A stretch of 64,000 nucleotides of DNA from Cotesia glomerata (GCF_020080835.1 NC_058162.1:1364001-1428000), one strand, 5' to 3'. Shown: positions 10,430-23,360, counted from the stretch's first letter. Numbers and translations: made by a program. The notes: generated by a model from the sequence alone, not told the origin.

Positions 10430-13248
10430 TTATCAAAAGAAAAGACTAAAAATATATATTTTTTAAACTGAAAGTTGTTAATTTAATTCGTTACAATTAA
10501 TACTGTCAATTATTTATTGTCCTTAATAATAGCAAAGCTTAAAAGCTTGTTAAATCTTTCATAAATTGAATAATAAATGCGGAAACTGTTCCGTGTAAAT
10601 CGGCTTGAGATTTAATAAAATAATATTTTATTAAGAATAAATTTATTTTAAAACAAGTAAATAATTTTTTTATTTATTATGCAAAAGTCCTTTTTATTGC
10701 TAATTGCATAATAATTGTTTAATCGAAAAGGAAAAAAATTGTAACAATATACAATAGTTTTATTTAAGTTAATTGAGCAACGCTTGAAAATTTCAATAAA
10801 TTTTTTGCTCGATTTTTTTTTTAGAATTATTAAACAATATCCAATTACGAAAAAGTTTTTGCTAATAATGAAAACTAACTCCTAACTGGTCAGTGAAGCA
10901 AATAATGTATAAATGAAATTAATTAAAAAAATCATCCATGGCTTATTCCAATAATAATAATTATTATTATTATTATTATCCGTTAAATGTATTACGCAGT
11001 TACGAAATAGAATTAAAAACTATTTTTAGCGATATTATAGCCGTGAGAGAATGAATTTTTCATAAATAGAAAGCTGCTGCCAAATACAATTGCTCTTGAT
11101 AATGGTTAGCCACGCGTAATGTTGTATGATATTTTAGTTTAATAACATAAATATAAAAATATAAAATTTATTTAATTTAAAGATAACTGAAGCGCATTTT
11201 CAGCGCATTCATTTATACAATTGTTATTTTATTTTTATAAAAAGTTTTTTTCCTCCCTGTTGGGTTTTTTACTCTGATTGTCATTTTAGCTGAGAGTAAC
11301 GCTAAAATATAAAAATATAAGGGGAGAAAGAGAGAGAAAAGGCTTGAAGAGTGTGAGAACGCGACGTATGTACGATAAAACGAACGAGGTAATATTTGAA
11401 AGTTGGACGTGCAAATAAACAAAAAGACTATTAAAAAAAATATAAAAAAAAAAAAAACGATAGAATGAAGCGACGGGATATTCTCGTTTGAGCAGCTACA
11501 ATCGAGGGAAGCTATTGTTAAATGCGGTCTAGAAACGGTATCGTCATATTTAGAGCTCCCATAGCGCTTTTGAAAATTTTCTTCCATCGACTTTTATTCT
11601 ACAGCCTCATATTTTTTTTTAAATATCTATATAAATACACAAATATTGCTTCTCTTTCATCCTCTTTATAAGTCAATACTAAATTCACTGACAGCTGCTC
11701 CAGAGATAGTCCGCCAATTCAATAATTACTCGATAATTCAATATTTCGTCGATACACACTTCAGTGGTGTCATCGTACTCTTTAAAAAGAAAACACACTA
11801 AAAGTATGATAGGAAATTTTTTTAATGTCCATTCCAAAGTCATGTTTGTCATTTATCAAATAAGGCTTTTATTTCTTTACTCTGGCATTTTTTTTCAACT
11901 TCTTGAATTAAAGCAAACAGTACTTTCTCTAAGCTGTTATATTTTGGAGAATTAGTTCAAAATATGAATACAAATAGGGAAATTTTGTGGGTAATGCATA
12001 CTTCAATTGAAAAGAATATTTGAATACAATGGATCAAATGTGTATAGAAGGTGAATAAATAAATATAACTAGTATTTAGATAGTCATTATGTATAATATG
12101 ACTCATCTGAAAAATAAATAATGATTTATACAAAATAAATATCCTTGAAAATTATTCTATAGGACAGGTTAGAAAAATTCAGATATTCTTTAATACTAAA
12201 TTTGGAAGTTTAAATTTAATTAGATAAATATTTATATTTATATTTAATTTTTTAAATTAAAATACTTAGAAAGAATTATTAAAAATTAAAGCTTTGGAAC
12301 TTGAAATTTCATTAGATAAATATAAAAAATTCAATTACTTGGAAGGAATTATCAAAAATTAAAACTTTGGAATGAGAGATTTTTTATTAAGCAAGATTAC
12401 TAGTCTAAAAAAATTGGGATGAAAATTTGAAGTACAAAAGAACAAAAAGAAGCTTTTTTGTACCCAAACTACTTATTCATATTTATTATTATAACTGTAG
12501 AGGTATTAGTTATAGTTTGAATGTGTTATCATTTATTATTTAGTACAATACCTCAAAAGTAACGGAACAGGTTGATCTTTTTTGTCCAAAGTTTCATAAT
12601 TTTATTTCTAGGTTAAAAATATACATTTTTCAAATTGAGTCATTGAAAAACTCTTCTTTTGATGAATTTACTCGATTAAACTTATTTTTAAAAATATTTC
12701 TTTATTATTTTATTATAAATTTTAATCAATCAAAAGTCAATCGAATAATGAGATTGGTTGTAGTTTAAAAAAACAGCGTCAGTAAACAATAAATACAATC
12801 TAATCCAATTATTGTAACTAAATTGAAATTCTTTAAAAGCTGTAGAGCTTAGCAAATAAATGTCTTACTGAAAAATATCGTAGACATGGTTGAAGAAGTT
12901 CTACGTCTATAATCTTAAAATACTTTGAGTGAATTTAGGTTGAGTATTTTCAATAAAATTTCGCTTTTTTTTTCACTATTTTTGCTTTAGACTGCTTTAA
13001 ATATTTTTTATATACTCAAAATATGTTCAGGCTTGTTTGTTAAAAAATTAACGAACTCTTTTTTATAGTTAAAAGTCGATAGAGATAGAAGAGAAGCTAA
13101 AATTTCTATAATAGAGTTCTGCGGTTTGGGGCGTGCAAAAACTTTTCGCTTAATTACAGTCAATTAAAATAATTGGTAAACAAGGCAGTAGACGGGTACC
13201 ATGTTATTATATCAGCATGTAGTGTTAACGCAATTAAGATGGCAATAG

Positions 13249-13288
<40 letters not shown>

Positions 13289-14140
13289 TTAGATTGATGA
13301 GTTTTAAAACATAATTTGGCGGATCTTGTTAGGCAATGGCTTTCAAAGTTGTAATTGCTTACGCCCATAACTCTAAAGCGCCCGACAATAGATACAGCCA
13401 ATAGATACAATCTATATAAACGCGTAATTCGATCTATAGAATTAGCTGTCAGGAGAATTTGTAATTCGAGCAAGCTAGAGAGTTCTATTCGCATGCGTAC
13501 CTTTCAGCGTGGTAAATGGATATGTACACACTTGTTTACTCCAATTTAAAGTTATATATACGTAATCTAAAATGTGAATCAACGTCGATGGCCATTGAAA
13601 ATATTATCTGTGGATATTGTACGGCAAAAAGACCGTTTTATTTGATATGCATCGGAGAAAATTAAATTTATCTATATATCTTCACCGCAAATGTTGATAA
13701 CGTTCTTTCGGAAAGCAAATAGCGGGATTTGCCAAAAAACCGATCCAAAAGTTTGTTTCCAATAGAAAATAAAAAGATAAAAGGGGTGTAAAAATAAAAC
13801 AAAAGAATAACAGTGAAGAAAGATCGTTTGTCAGTGCTATGTGCCAACAACGACATTTTTACAACCGCATTTCACATAGGCAAACGTAAAACTAAAGTAT
13901 GAAATGAGAAACTTGGAAATGTATGCTTTAAAAAATTATAGCGTTAAAAAATTTTATAATACTGCCATGCATGGTTTGATCTACTTGTAAGGCTATAAAA
14001 AGTTATATATAAGAAATAAAAAAATATTATAATTTTTTAGTTTTTTTAGAAATTTGTGCATCAATTAATAATTCAAATTAAAAAAATCTAGTCGAAAGTT
14101 CTTTAAATTTAAAATAAATATCGGATAAGCTTCTCAAAAG
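10430..14140. other. AT-rich DNA with a poly-A tract, no gene recognised
   Basis: Includes a palindromic AAT/ATT tract at about 10948-10979, a T/A-skewed segment at about 11210-11590 whose minus-strand frame is low complexity, and a 36-base poly-A at 13249-13284. Around 13300-13550 both strands are open for 60-90 codons, but neither resembles a known protein. A purine/pyrimidine-skewed patch lies at 13700-13860. Nothing is supported as a gene. Confidence 0.5.
13249..13284 (+). repeat. Poly-A tract of 36 bases
   Basis: A pure A run following GGCAATAG. It could be the tail of a plus-strand retrocopy, but I could not identify the body or a target duplication. Confidence 0.85.
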
Positions 14141-14144
14141 AGTT

Positions 14145-15106
14145 AAAAAAAAATATTTTTTACTTCAGAATCAAATACCTCAAAAATTAACTCTCCTAAA
14201 GCGAGAAAATCAAGCGAAAATGCGCCACCTGTTGGTGATTTTCGGAACTATTTTGATAAAAAGATTATTTGTGGGCTTATATGACCATGTTAGGCTAAAT
14301 ATGGACCTATTTAGTCATTTTAATTATATTTGGCTGTATACATATATAATAATAATAAAATTTTTAAGAGATAAATAAAAGTACAAGCTTGTAATTAGTC
14401 AAGAAGAAAAAAAATTAAATACTGTAGAGAAAAATAATTACGCAAATTATTGTCGAAATCACAACATTAAAAAAATTATTTTTACTTTAGAATTAAATAC
14501 TTTAGAATTAACTCTGTTAAAGCGAGAAAATCTAGCGACAATGCGTTGACTATTGGCGATTTTCAGAACTATTTTGGTCATAAAGTTATTTGTGGGCTTA
14601 TAGGACCATATTAGGCCTAAAATGGACATATTAAATTATTATAATTATATTGGGCTGTATACATAGTAATGATAAAATTTTTAAGGGGAAAATAAAAGTA
14701 CAATCTTGTAATTAGTTAAGAAGAAAAAAAAATTAAATATTGTAGAGAAAAATAATTATGCAAATTATTGTCGAAATCACAACATGAGTCAAAAAAATTA
14801 TTTTTACTTTATAACTAAATACTTTAGGATTAACTCTGTTAAAGTGAGACAATCTAGCGACAATGCGCCGCCTATTGGCGATTTTCGGAACTATTTTGAT
14901 TAAAAAGTTATTTATGGGCTTATATGACCATATTAGGCTTAATATGGACATTTTAAGTTGTTATAATTATATCGGGTCATAAACATAGCAATAATAAAAT
15001 TTTTAATGGATAAATAATCTTGTAATTAGTCTACAAAAAAATAAGAAAAACCTTGATAAAAAGTTGAGTATTATCGAGAAAAATAATTACGCAAATTATT
15101 GTTTCT
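14145..15106 (+). repeat. Three-unit tandem array of the GCGCCACCT repeat family
   Basis: Three units with landmarks at 14201, 14522 and 14844 (GCGAGAAAAT or GTGAGACAAT) give a period of about 321-322. Each unit contains AATTATTTTTACTT..A, TTAACTCTG, the GCGCCACCT-like core, TTTTCGGAACTATTTTG, GTGGGCTTATA.GACCATATTAGGC, then GTACAA.CTTGTAATTAGT and a run of A. The core is intact in unit 1 (14222-14235), altered to GCGTTGACTATTGG in unit 2 and GCGCCGCCTATTGG in unit 3. The minus-strand frame at 14733-14951 is an incidental reading of this array. It is clearly related to the dimer at 2025-2612. Confidence 0.8.
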
Positions 15107-16600
15107 CACATCGTACAATGCCGTGCACATTGTAGTGACCTGAAATTATCGATAAAAATTTCCAGAGGCAAAGTGTGAGAGTTAAATCGATAAAAGGGAA
15201 TAGAAGCAATTACAATCAAGTTAAAATATAAATTAAGTATATTATGATTATCGATGTCTATCATCCTTAGAGAAATATAATATAAATACTTTGACCGAGT
15301 TTATTTTACGCAGCAAGAAGCGTCCATTCACATCGTAAACGTGAGTACTTAGTATGTAGTATGCAGTATTGACTAGATAGCTCCTGCAGCCTCAGTTAAG
15401 AATTGCGTAACCCAGCAATTATCGACTAGCGTCTAGTCTGCGGCCTTTCGCACGCGTTGATTAAAAGAAATAATGAAGTAACTTTTAAGACTCAGAACGT
15501 CGGCATATAACTTTCGAAATTCTTGTTCCAGACACAGAACTCTAATAACTGTTTTAAATTGTCATTACAGTACATGGATAAATTATATACATTTATAAAT
15601 TTTCTCAATGTATTTAACTATTTAACTATTTTTTATTTTAATCAACAGATTCACCATTGTTCTAGCAGTGAGTTTCGCAACTAGTGAGCTGCTCATGTTG
15701 GGGCTAAGTCACTTGGGAATCGTGGTAGTTATGTTAACTCCCTTGATGAACAGACTAGTATCTAACTGACTGAGATAATGATAGTTTAACTTTGGGCCAA
15801 TTATCGTTGACAAGTTAATGAAAAAGTACTATAAATTTCTCTCGGTCAACGCTTGCCTTTACATTGAGTTTGGTAATTGTCGCGAAAAAAAATTATACTA
15901 GTCCGTTAACTTTCAGTTGATAGAATACTACATAGTTCGTTCCTTACTGTAATTTCAAATTTACTTTGAATCGTTAAATTTTTCTATTTTTTTGTTCAAA
16001 AATTGACCCAATAAGAAAAAAATAAAAAATTACTTTCTTTTCTTTCACAAAGTCAAACGGATTAAATAAAACACAAGCTACTGCTATTATTTTATTATCC
16101 CTATTTGAATTAATTATCTGATATCACATCGGCTAGTGTATAAATAAATTAACTTGTTTATAGATAGAACATATGTACAGTGATACAATGTGACCTTACA
16201 ATTAAGCTTTTTGTACCTTAATTTTTTAGCTCTTTGAGAGTGTACATAATAATAAGTATAAGTGTTATTTGAATTTGAATAGAAAACAAGTGTAGTAGAA
16301 GAAGTAGAAGTTAAATTACACTAATGAATGGGCTTTTTTTTTATCTAGTTTACTAAACGCTCGGATAATTCTTACTGCAGGTTAATATAATCATTATTAA
16401 TCCAAGATAACAGTACTTGGTTGAAGATGAAAAAGCTGGCTTATTACTTAAGGTAAGAAAATATTTACTAGGTATATACATTTACCAGCCATTAAAAAAT
16501 ATACATATTGTTATGGAAGTAGCGTTATTTACCTCAAGGTTTTTATCATCACGCTGATTAAATTTTTATGCATGACAAAATTTTTAATATGGTAAAAGTC
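15107..16600. other. No gene recognised
   Basis: Less AT-rich than its surroundings between about 15100 and 15850. It contains a perfect short inverted repeat GACTAG-CGT-CTAGTC at about 15424-15438. No frame stays open, and no terminal repeat or RNA gene was seen. Confidence 0.5.
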
Positions 16601-16606
16601 TATATA

Positions 16607-16610
<4 letters not shown>

Positions 16611-16643
<33 letters not shown>

Positions 16644-16870
16644 TTATATGTACATATTTGGCTTGATATGTCTTAATATACCTTTATCAGATCTGATATG
16701 CCTACATTTAATTTTTAAATTAAGTTTAGTTTTAAAAAGCACCAACAGGTGGCGCATGGTCACTAAATCGTCTCCTAAGTGGAGAGTTAAATTTATGGTA
16801 TTTAGTTTTAAAGCAAAATAATTTTTATTATTATTTTAAAGAGCTTATTTGACATTGATTTTTTGTTTAA
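16611..16870 (-). repeat. Single copy of the GCGCCACCT repeat family, reversed
   Basis: Reads on the minus strand like the units at 2025-2612: an A-rich leader, TTTAAATACC-like sequence, and GCGCCACCTGTTGG (complement at 16742-16755). It then has the AAACT, TAAATGTAGGCATATCAGA and AAGACATATCAAGCC segments, ending in a (TA)n run at 16611-16637. A different flanking sequence shows that the family also moves or spreads as single units. Confidence 0.7.
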
Positions 16871-17007
16871 GCAACTATTAATTCTTTTTTTTTTTTCATT
16901 AATTTGACAATTTAATTGATGCACATATGAAAAAAAAAGTCCAATATGACGTTATTAGAAAATTTTTGTTACATATTTTGTTAATTCTGTAGAAAAAATT
17001 ATTAAAA

Positions 17008-17380
17008 AAATTTTGTGTCTAGGCACATATCTCTAGACACATAATTAAGAAATGACCTTGTATCTTGAGAATTATTGGCATTTTTAAAGATATAAGCTCA
17101 TCCCGATTTTGCACTGATCAAGACCTTTTATTTGAGTACTCACATGAATTTTTCACATATTTATACATATTATATATATGTATATATGAAAAATATATTA
17201 AAATGCATGTGGGTACTCAAATGAAAGCTCTTGATGAGTGTAACATCGGGATGAGCTTATATCTTTAAAAACGTCAATAGTTAAGACAGTACAGTGAAAT
17301 TTAACAAAAGTCACAATTTAAAAAAGCAAAATTTTTTATTTATTTATATTTCACAAATCACGGCAGTCACATAGTGATAG
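17008..17380 (+). mobile_element. Short non-autonomous Helitron copy, one snap-back unit, ends eroded
   Basis: Starts with AAAATTTTGTG and jumps to ATATCTCTAGACACATAATTAAG, so about 90 bases of the 5' region are missing compared with 48519. One snap-back unit lies at 17072-17280. The 3' side has AGTACAGTGAAATTTAACAAAA, the T-rich stretch, and CGGCAGTCACATAGTGA, but the last segment before CTAG is deleted (GTGATAG|T). The frame at 17065-17268 is a hairpin read-through, not a gene. Confidence 0.75.
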
Positions 17381-17384
17381 TTTA

Positions 17385-18780
17385 TTTAAAAATTATTTTG
17401 TAGATTGATGAACAAAATGAATAGAAAGATAGTATAAATTTACAGACTAAATCTAACATAATTAAAAGTGTAAATGAAGAAAATTAATTGGTTTACTGGG
17501 AAGAGATATAAAATGGAATGAGTTTTCGGAAATATTTGGCATTGAGACGAATGCTGAAGGAGGATGATGGTTGTAGATAATGTCTTGACTTATGAAGACT
17601 TGCCCTCAAGCCAAATGGTCTTATTTACTTTGCGTTGCATCTACCTTGATGCCTCAACGGTACACCTTCAACCATGCGTTAAATTCCTTCAGGGGATTGT
17701 ACCCTGCTCATCGACCGCGTCCCCTTCACTTCCATTTCCTCTTTCTTTACCCACCTTCCACCTACCACCGCTTCCACCACAGTTTTGTAGATACGCCTTG
17801 ATGAAAGCGGCTTCAACCTAATCTATAGGATGCCAAGGTTTAATTTCATCAGAGTATCGACTTCCTTGTCACTATCTCTAGATAACTGATGAGCTCTGCG
17901 TACACTTTGAATTATGTCGCCGAACGCTGCAGTATCATCGATCCCCATAATATTGAATAAACCCACTTGCACACCTAAAATCGCGAGACATCTTATTTTA
18001 AATTACACTTTTTTCTACAACAAAAACCTACTAAGTAAGTAAAACATCATAATATTAATAATGAAGATTTTATATAATGTAATCACGTTTAAATTCAATT
18101 TAATTTAATAAAACTCGAGAAATTTAAAATAAATTTTTATTCTAGAAGAAAAATCTCTGCTTCATTGGATTAATAATGCAATTTTTTCTGTAACAAATTG
18201 GCTTTAAATTGTGTTGATATATAAAAATGACTATTTCATAATAAATCATTTATCCTATCATGCTGTACAAAGAATGGAGAAATTATTTAATATGCGTGAA
18301 CGCTATAAGTATCAAAAAAAAAAAAAAAAAAAAAAACAACATGAATCACTATAACTGAATGCATAATATAAGGATAATTAATTCTCTAACCTTTGCGTTT
18401 AACTTCTAACGCATTTATTAGCCATTTTATTTTACAAGACATTTAATATTTTTTTTTAATAAAAATTTATTACGAAGAAAATGATGAAAATTTGTCAATC
18501 AATTTTTATAAAGAAAAAAAAATTTTTCTGCGGAAATATTACGAAAAATTAAAAATGAATGATTTTTATTTAATTAAAAAAAAATATGTAATTGAAGGTT
18601 GATAAAATTAACAAATAAAATTTTCCTGTTGTTTAATTAATATTTAATTAAAATTGATAATGAATATTTAAATGCGGAAAAAAGTTCGACGTATGAACAA
18701 AAATATTGTACGAATTTATTTTAAAATAAATGACAATGCGAATGAAATTTTCTGCAGCAAATTGTTTTTAAAATTTTCAT
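17385..18780. other. No gene recognised; pyrimidine-rich patch and poly-A
   Basis: Positions 17540-17980 are of higher complexity. They include a C/T-rich run at about 17705-17785 ending CCACAG, which resembles a splice acceptor tract, but two overlapping frames are open and neither looks like a known protein. A poly-A run lies at about 18314-18336. The remainder is AT-rich. Confidence 0.45.
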
Positions 18781-18791
18781 TCGCTATCCTG

Positions 18792-19907
18792 CACGGAGAA
18801 AAAAGTATTGCTATTATAGCGATCCAGTGGATCGTGAACGAAGTATCGTGATTGGCTCAAAACAGTATTGTCATATTTACCATACGAATACAGTTATGCT
18901 CGAAACAGTGAATACTGAATACCACGCTCAACTGTATAGTGAATATCTCAAAACGTTTTCTTACTACAGCGAAACGGATCGTGATTATCACTATCCACGA
19001 CGCGTTCAGCGCCACCACACATAACCAAGTCTTAAACTTACGAGTTTATTTATTTACAATTTTGGTGATGAAATAGCGATAATTGCACCAATTTATATTA
19101 ACAGCGATATGGACAATTGGGTTGTTGATAAATTACTCGAGTGGAATCTTGAAAAACTCGTGTCGTTTTTTGAAGGTCTAATAAAGAAATAAATCTTCCT
19201 ATGTTAACTGTGTTAATGCTGTGTCCGTGGTTATTGTATATAATTCTACTGCGTTGATAAAGAAAAACAATGAACATTATATATTGTATTAAATAAATAA
19301 CATTTGTGTTTTTCATAAAAGGTTTTTAGCATAAATAATTTGATCCCATACTACTTTACGCAAAAAATATGTTATTTTTTTTATAAAGAAGTACATGGAG
19401 TAATAAAGTAAAAATTCCATTAAAAAGTATTTTTCTTATGATAAAAATAATTGCGTATTTTTAATGAATATATCAATAATACAAATTTCTAGGCTAATAT
19501 TTTTAAAAATCAAAAAAAAAAAAAAGTCATAAAATTAATTCCAACTGCTGTCAGTCATTATTTAAACATTTTTAAACCTAACCTAATTCTTGACTGTCAT
19601 ATAAACTACACAAAAATTTTAAACTAATCAAGCTATACAAGGAATTCGTATTTATGTTTATAACAATAATATACGAAAAAACTAAAAAAAAAAAATAATC
19701 TGCAATAACATATAATTAACATTTAATCAAAAACAACTAATAATCATCTATAAACCATAGCAATAGACATTCGATATCCGAATCTATGTGGATCGTGATA
19801 ATCACGATCCACTAGATTGGACATATGCGCATCTAAAGTATAGTCATACGTGGATCGTGATCATCACTATACTGTATCGTGATAATAGCAACACTTTTTT
19901 CTCCGTG
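18792..19907. mobile_element. 1.1-kb DNA transposon-like element with CACGGAG ends
   Basis: The left end is CACGGAGAAAAAAGTATTG and the right end is its complement, giving inverted repeats of about 25-30 bases with few differences (TATTGCTATTAT versus TGTTGCTATTAT). Subterminal regions carry several copies of a palindromic site of the form GGATCGTGAT-N-ATCAC.ATCC: at about 18976-18998, a perfect 25-base palindrome at 19788-19812, and 19850-19873, plus half sites near 18824-18837. No clean target duplication was visible. No transposase was found, so it is probably non-autonomous. The middle holds a short SAM-like frame at 19025-19192. Confidence 0.65.
19025..19192 (+). pseudogene. Short SAM-like coding remnant inside the CACGGAG element
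   Basis: An open frame of 55 codons follows a stop at 19022 and ends with TAA at 19190. It reads F-G-D-E-I-A-I-I-A-P-I-Y-I-N-S-D, then W-V-V-D-K-L-L-E-W-N-L-E-K-L-V-S-F-F-E-G. The second part has the spacing of the start of a SAM domain (W..D-x-L-x-x-W-x-L-x-x-x-x-x-x-F), as in many uncharacterised insect proteins. It stops long before a full SAM domain (about 65 residues). Its position within an inverted-repeat element suggests captured or eroded coding sequence. The domain assignment is by eye only. Confidence 0.3.
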
Positions 19908-19909
19908 TG

Positions 19910-20530
19910 TATGCAGAAGTGCGAGTACAGATGTATATAATAAACGGGCTCTAGAGTTGATGTAAAGGTATCCAGAACTACGTAGACATGATGTAGTGTG
20001 AATATGTATAATAGCGAACAATACCCAAACGTACTTACTCACTACACTGGTGTGATTAAGGTAGTACTACCGGTTTTAGAATTTGTGTTCAGAATTTAAT
20101 GAAATTTGGCATATTGGTACTTTATAATATCATAATTAAGCAGTAACATTTTTAGAAGCCTGGCGAGTCCTGAAAAAAAGATATTAATATTTACATATTT
20201 TTGCCTTTACCATTGATCCTTATGGAAAATTACAGACTTTATTCTATTTCACAAAACTGGACGTTCAGATTCTTATAAAAATTGAGACAATGAGAGAAAA
20301 TAACATCTAGAACATATTTAATAACAATCAGTATGGTTTCCGAGCATATGAAAATATTTATTAATAAAAAACATTCAAAATTGGTCTCTGTCTCTCTTTC
20401 TCCAACGTGATTTAATATAGGGAAATCTACTACTACGGTATTAAAATTATTTTATATATTTTTCAATATTTTCCGCGTTTGTTAATTTTTCAGCAATATT
20501 CAATAAATTAGTATTAGTTGAATAACTCCA
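19910..20530. other. AT-rich DNA, no gene recognised
   Basis: Unique sequence with a small palindrome GGTAGTACTACC at about 20060-20071. No element boundary or gene could be supported. Confidence 0.5.
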
Positions 20531-20532
20531 AT

Positions 20533-20534
<2 letters not shown>

Positions 20535-20568
<34 letters not shown>
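20535..20568 (-). repeat. Poly-T tract (poly-A on minus strand), possible retrocopy tail
   Basis: A run of 34 T. On the minus strand it is a poly-A tail following GTCTGTTTCGG. The 300 bases before it on that strand (20570-20870) have a balanced composition unlike their surroundings, which would suit a retrocopy, but no target duplication or known body was recognised. Confidence 0.5.
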
Positions 20569-20569
20569 C

Positions 20570-22650
20570 CGAAACAGACTGCTACAGAGTATAATTTTTT
20601 TATGCATCGATTATACACAAGAGCGACTATACATCACCGGCGATAGGGACGGCTACGAGCAACCGTGCGATGAATGAAATAGATGTGACAGTGACAGTAG
20701 ACTCGACAATGTGATGTAGATATTGTTATTCAGCCAACAATTAACATCTTGATTTATTTTAAAAACTCTCAATATCCAGAGACACGGTACTGTCTGCCGC
20801 CAATTACTCGCGGAAACATACGGTGGCGCTTTGTTTGGTCTATGTTACAGATCGACGATCAAAAAATTACCATGGGAAAAATAAATATTCAGATGTCAAC
20901 ATATTAACTAATATGTTCTTTATGCGGAAGTTGATCCTAAAAAAACTTGACAAATAATTATATAAAATTGTTATTTAAAAACTATACGGACATTTTATGA
21001 GATATGTTCAAAAAATTACAGTTCAAACATTTAAAAAATTTTTCAATTTAATAAATATAATTTTTACATTTTTCTAAAGATAAAAGTTAAAATTTTTGCA
21101 ACGCAAAAAAATTCTAAAAGTATTTTATTAACTTTTTTTAACACTTGTTTGCCATGCGGTCAACGCCATTAGCCATTTAATAAAACTATACATATATAAG
21201 TAGAAGCATTTTGGTGTGTAGAATTGTATCTTGGCAAACTTGGACGAAAAGTTCAAGTAAGAGATAGAAAGCGTGTAGTGGCGAATAAAAAGCATTGCTT
21301 CTCGTTATCAAACATGCAGGTACCCTTACATTCATTTTTAGTTCTCTGGAGTCCTATTGGGACTGGAGAACGTTGATAAGGATACGGCTATTCAAAAAAA
21401 CATTTTATGTACACTGTATATGAAAGAAGGTACCATTAAAGAAGTTTAAATTGTTAGACTACCATAGGTAAAAACTTTTCCAAACTATTGTTTGTTTCTT
21501 GCATCATATATTAACAAGTTTGTTTCCTTGCGAGCTTTCGAAATCAAGAATTTGGCTAATAAAACTCGAGTTGAACAATAATATTCAATTTACTTAGCCT
21601 ATCACTGCAGTGCAAGCAGGATTATACGAAAATGAAAGTAAAAAAGACAATGCTTTATTTTAAGATAAAAAATAAGGATGAGGTATGATTGAAATTTAAA
21701 TAGATTGCACAGGAACAAAGGATTCCACGCACGCATTCATAAACTTTTTTTTCTTTTTTATTATACACCTTATTCACGGTCTGTGAAAGCTCATAGGGAT
21801 CAAGAAGTGCGATAAGAAAGGAGCTCATGAGCAAGTTCTAGACCTGAAAAGGGTACTCGACAGCAACCGGAGATAGCCGAGTTACGGGAGAATTAAAGTC
21901 AGTAGTTAACTTGAATAGCTTACACCGAGTAGCTTATTTATTATACTCTGATTGATATTTAACGCCGGTTAAACTTTAAATATTCAATAGACTCGACAAC
22001 TTCTACGTAAACAGTAAACTCTCTTATCAGCAAGTCATTAAATTGTTAAACATCTAAATATCGACTTATTACTCACCAATATCTACAATATCTCTAATTA
22101 TATAAATTCAGTCCGTGTTGCATAATTGTTCCAATAATCAAGCACAATGAAATCTGGCATGAATGAGATTATTAACTTTTAACATATACAATTGGGATGT
22201 AGCTCAACTTTATGAATACCATTACTAAATTCTCCTGGATTTATGATATTTATATTGGGCTACAATTGTTAGTTCATATAATAATGCCCAAATAATCCGA
22301 TAGAAACATCTCGTTATATATTTGTATAGATTGTAAAGCATATTGTATGATAATGTTTCATTTTTTGGGTGAGTCACAATCAAATTTATAAATTTATGCT
22401 ATTTGAATTACCATTTGTAATGTTTTGTGACATTATATGGCCAAGTTCACGTCAGTTATTACTGAAAGCTTTTTAATCCTTTTACATGAGAGTTATTGTC
22501 ATCAAATCAACAATGATTATCATTTATCAGCATCAATAGAGAATTTTGGTTAAACATATGCTGTTTTATAGTAGTATTTTTGGTACCAAAAAAGCCATTT
22601 TTATAATTAAAGATAGTTTTTTAGAAAATTTTGATTTTTTAGACACAGGA
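20570..22650. other. No gene recognised
   Basis: Positions 20570-20870 are relatively GC-rich and may belong to a minus-strand retrocopy ending in the poly-A at 20568. The rest is AT-rich with no supported feature. Confidence 0.45.
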
Positions 22651-22654
22651 AAAA

Positions 22655-22800
22655 AATTAATTTGAATTGAAAGAAAAATTCTTGAACCAAAAAAAGTAAT
22701 ATTGAAGAGTTTCATTATTTTGGATCCAGTCGAAAAATTTTTTAAATAAAATTTAAGCCAAGAAAAATTTTGCAGTCTAAGAATATTTCTTCTCAAACTA
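22655..22800. repeat. Dispersed repeat, copy 1 of 2
   Basis: Shares an ordered series of segments with 53415-53560: GAAAAATTCTTGAACC, AATATTGAAG.GTTT.ATT, TTTTGGAT or TTTTAGAT, CGAAAAATTTTTTAA, AAGCCAA and AGTCTAAG. The minus-strand frame 22566-23027 crosses this repeat and is not thought to be a gene. Confidence 0.6.
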
Positions 22801-23360
22801 AGAAGATATTCTTCAAAATTATTTACTTGATTCAATTTTTTATTCTGCGTAGTTAAAAAGTAAAGTTTAAAGCTTAAAAATGCAATAATTTGAAGTTTAT
22901 CTGAATTAAACGCTTTTTGAAATTTTAACTCGAAAAGTCTTACGGAAGCTAAATGAAAATTATCCAAAGTACTTGGTTCTAAAATGCGGTTTACTTTGTA
23001 TACGAGAGTGTTGCCCATGAGACCCAAAGTTTGTTTTATGAACAGCTTTGCATAAATGAAGTTTGTCTGAAGTGTAAATTGTTAAGACCAAAAGTAACTT
23101 TATCCAATTATTAAATAAAATTTTTTGTTTAATCATAAAGGACTTAATCCAAATAATTTGGATCAAGATCATTTTTTTTTATCAAAAAGAAAAATTTTTG
23201 AACTAATAAAAATTCACTTACAAGAAAAATCCTCAATAAAAAATCATAAAATTCATCAAAATAATAGATAAAAATTTGGATATCAGAAATGTGGACAAGA
23301 TAGAATCATAATAATAATTATATTTTTCAATATTTGTTTTTTCTAAAGACTGGTTTATAA

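Noticed and set aside
17705..17785. Pyrimidine-rich run ending CCACAG as a splice acceptor
   Set aside because: No consistent open frame or donor follows, so an exon cannot be supported.
22566..23027. 153-codon minus-strand frame
   Set aside because: Overlaps a dispersed repeat also found at 53415-53560 and has an AT-driven composition with no domain.
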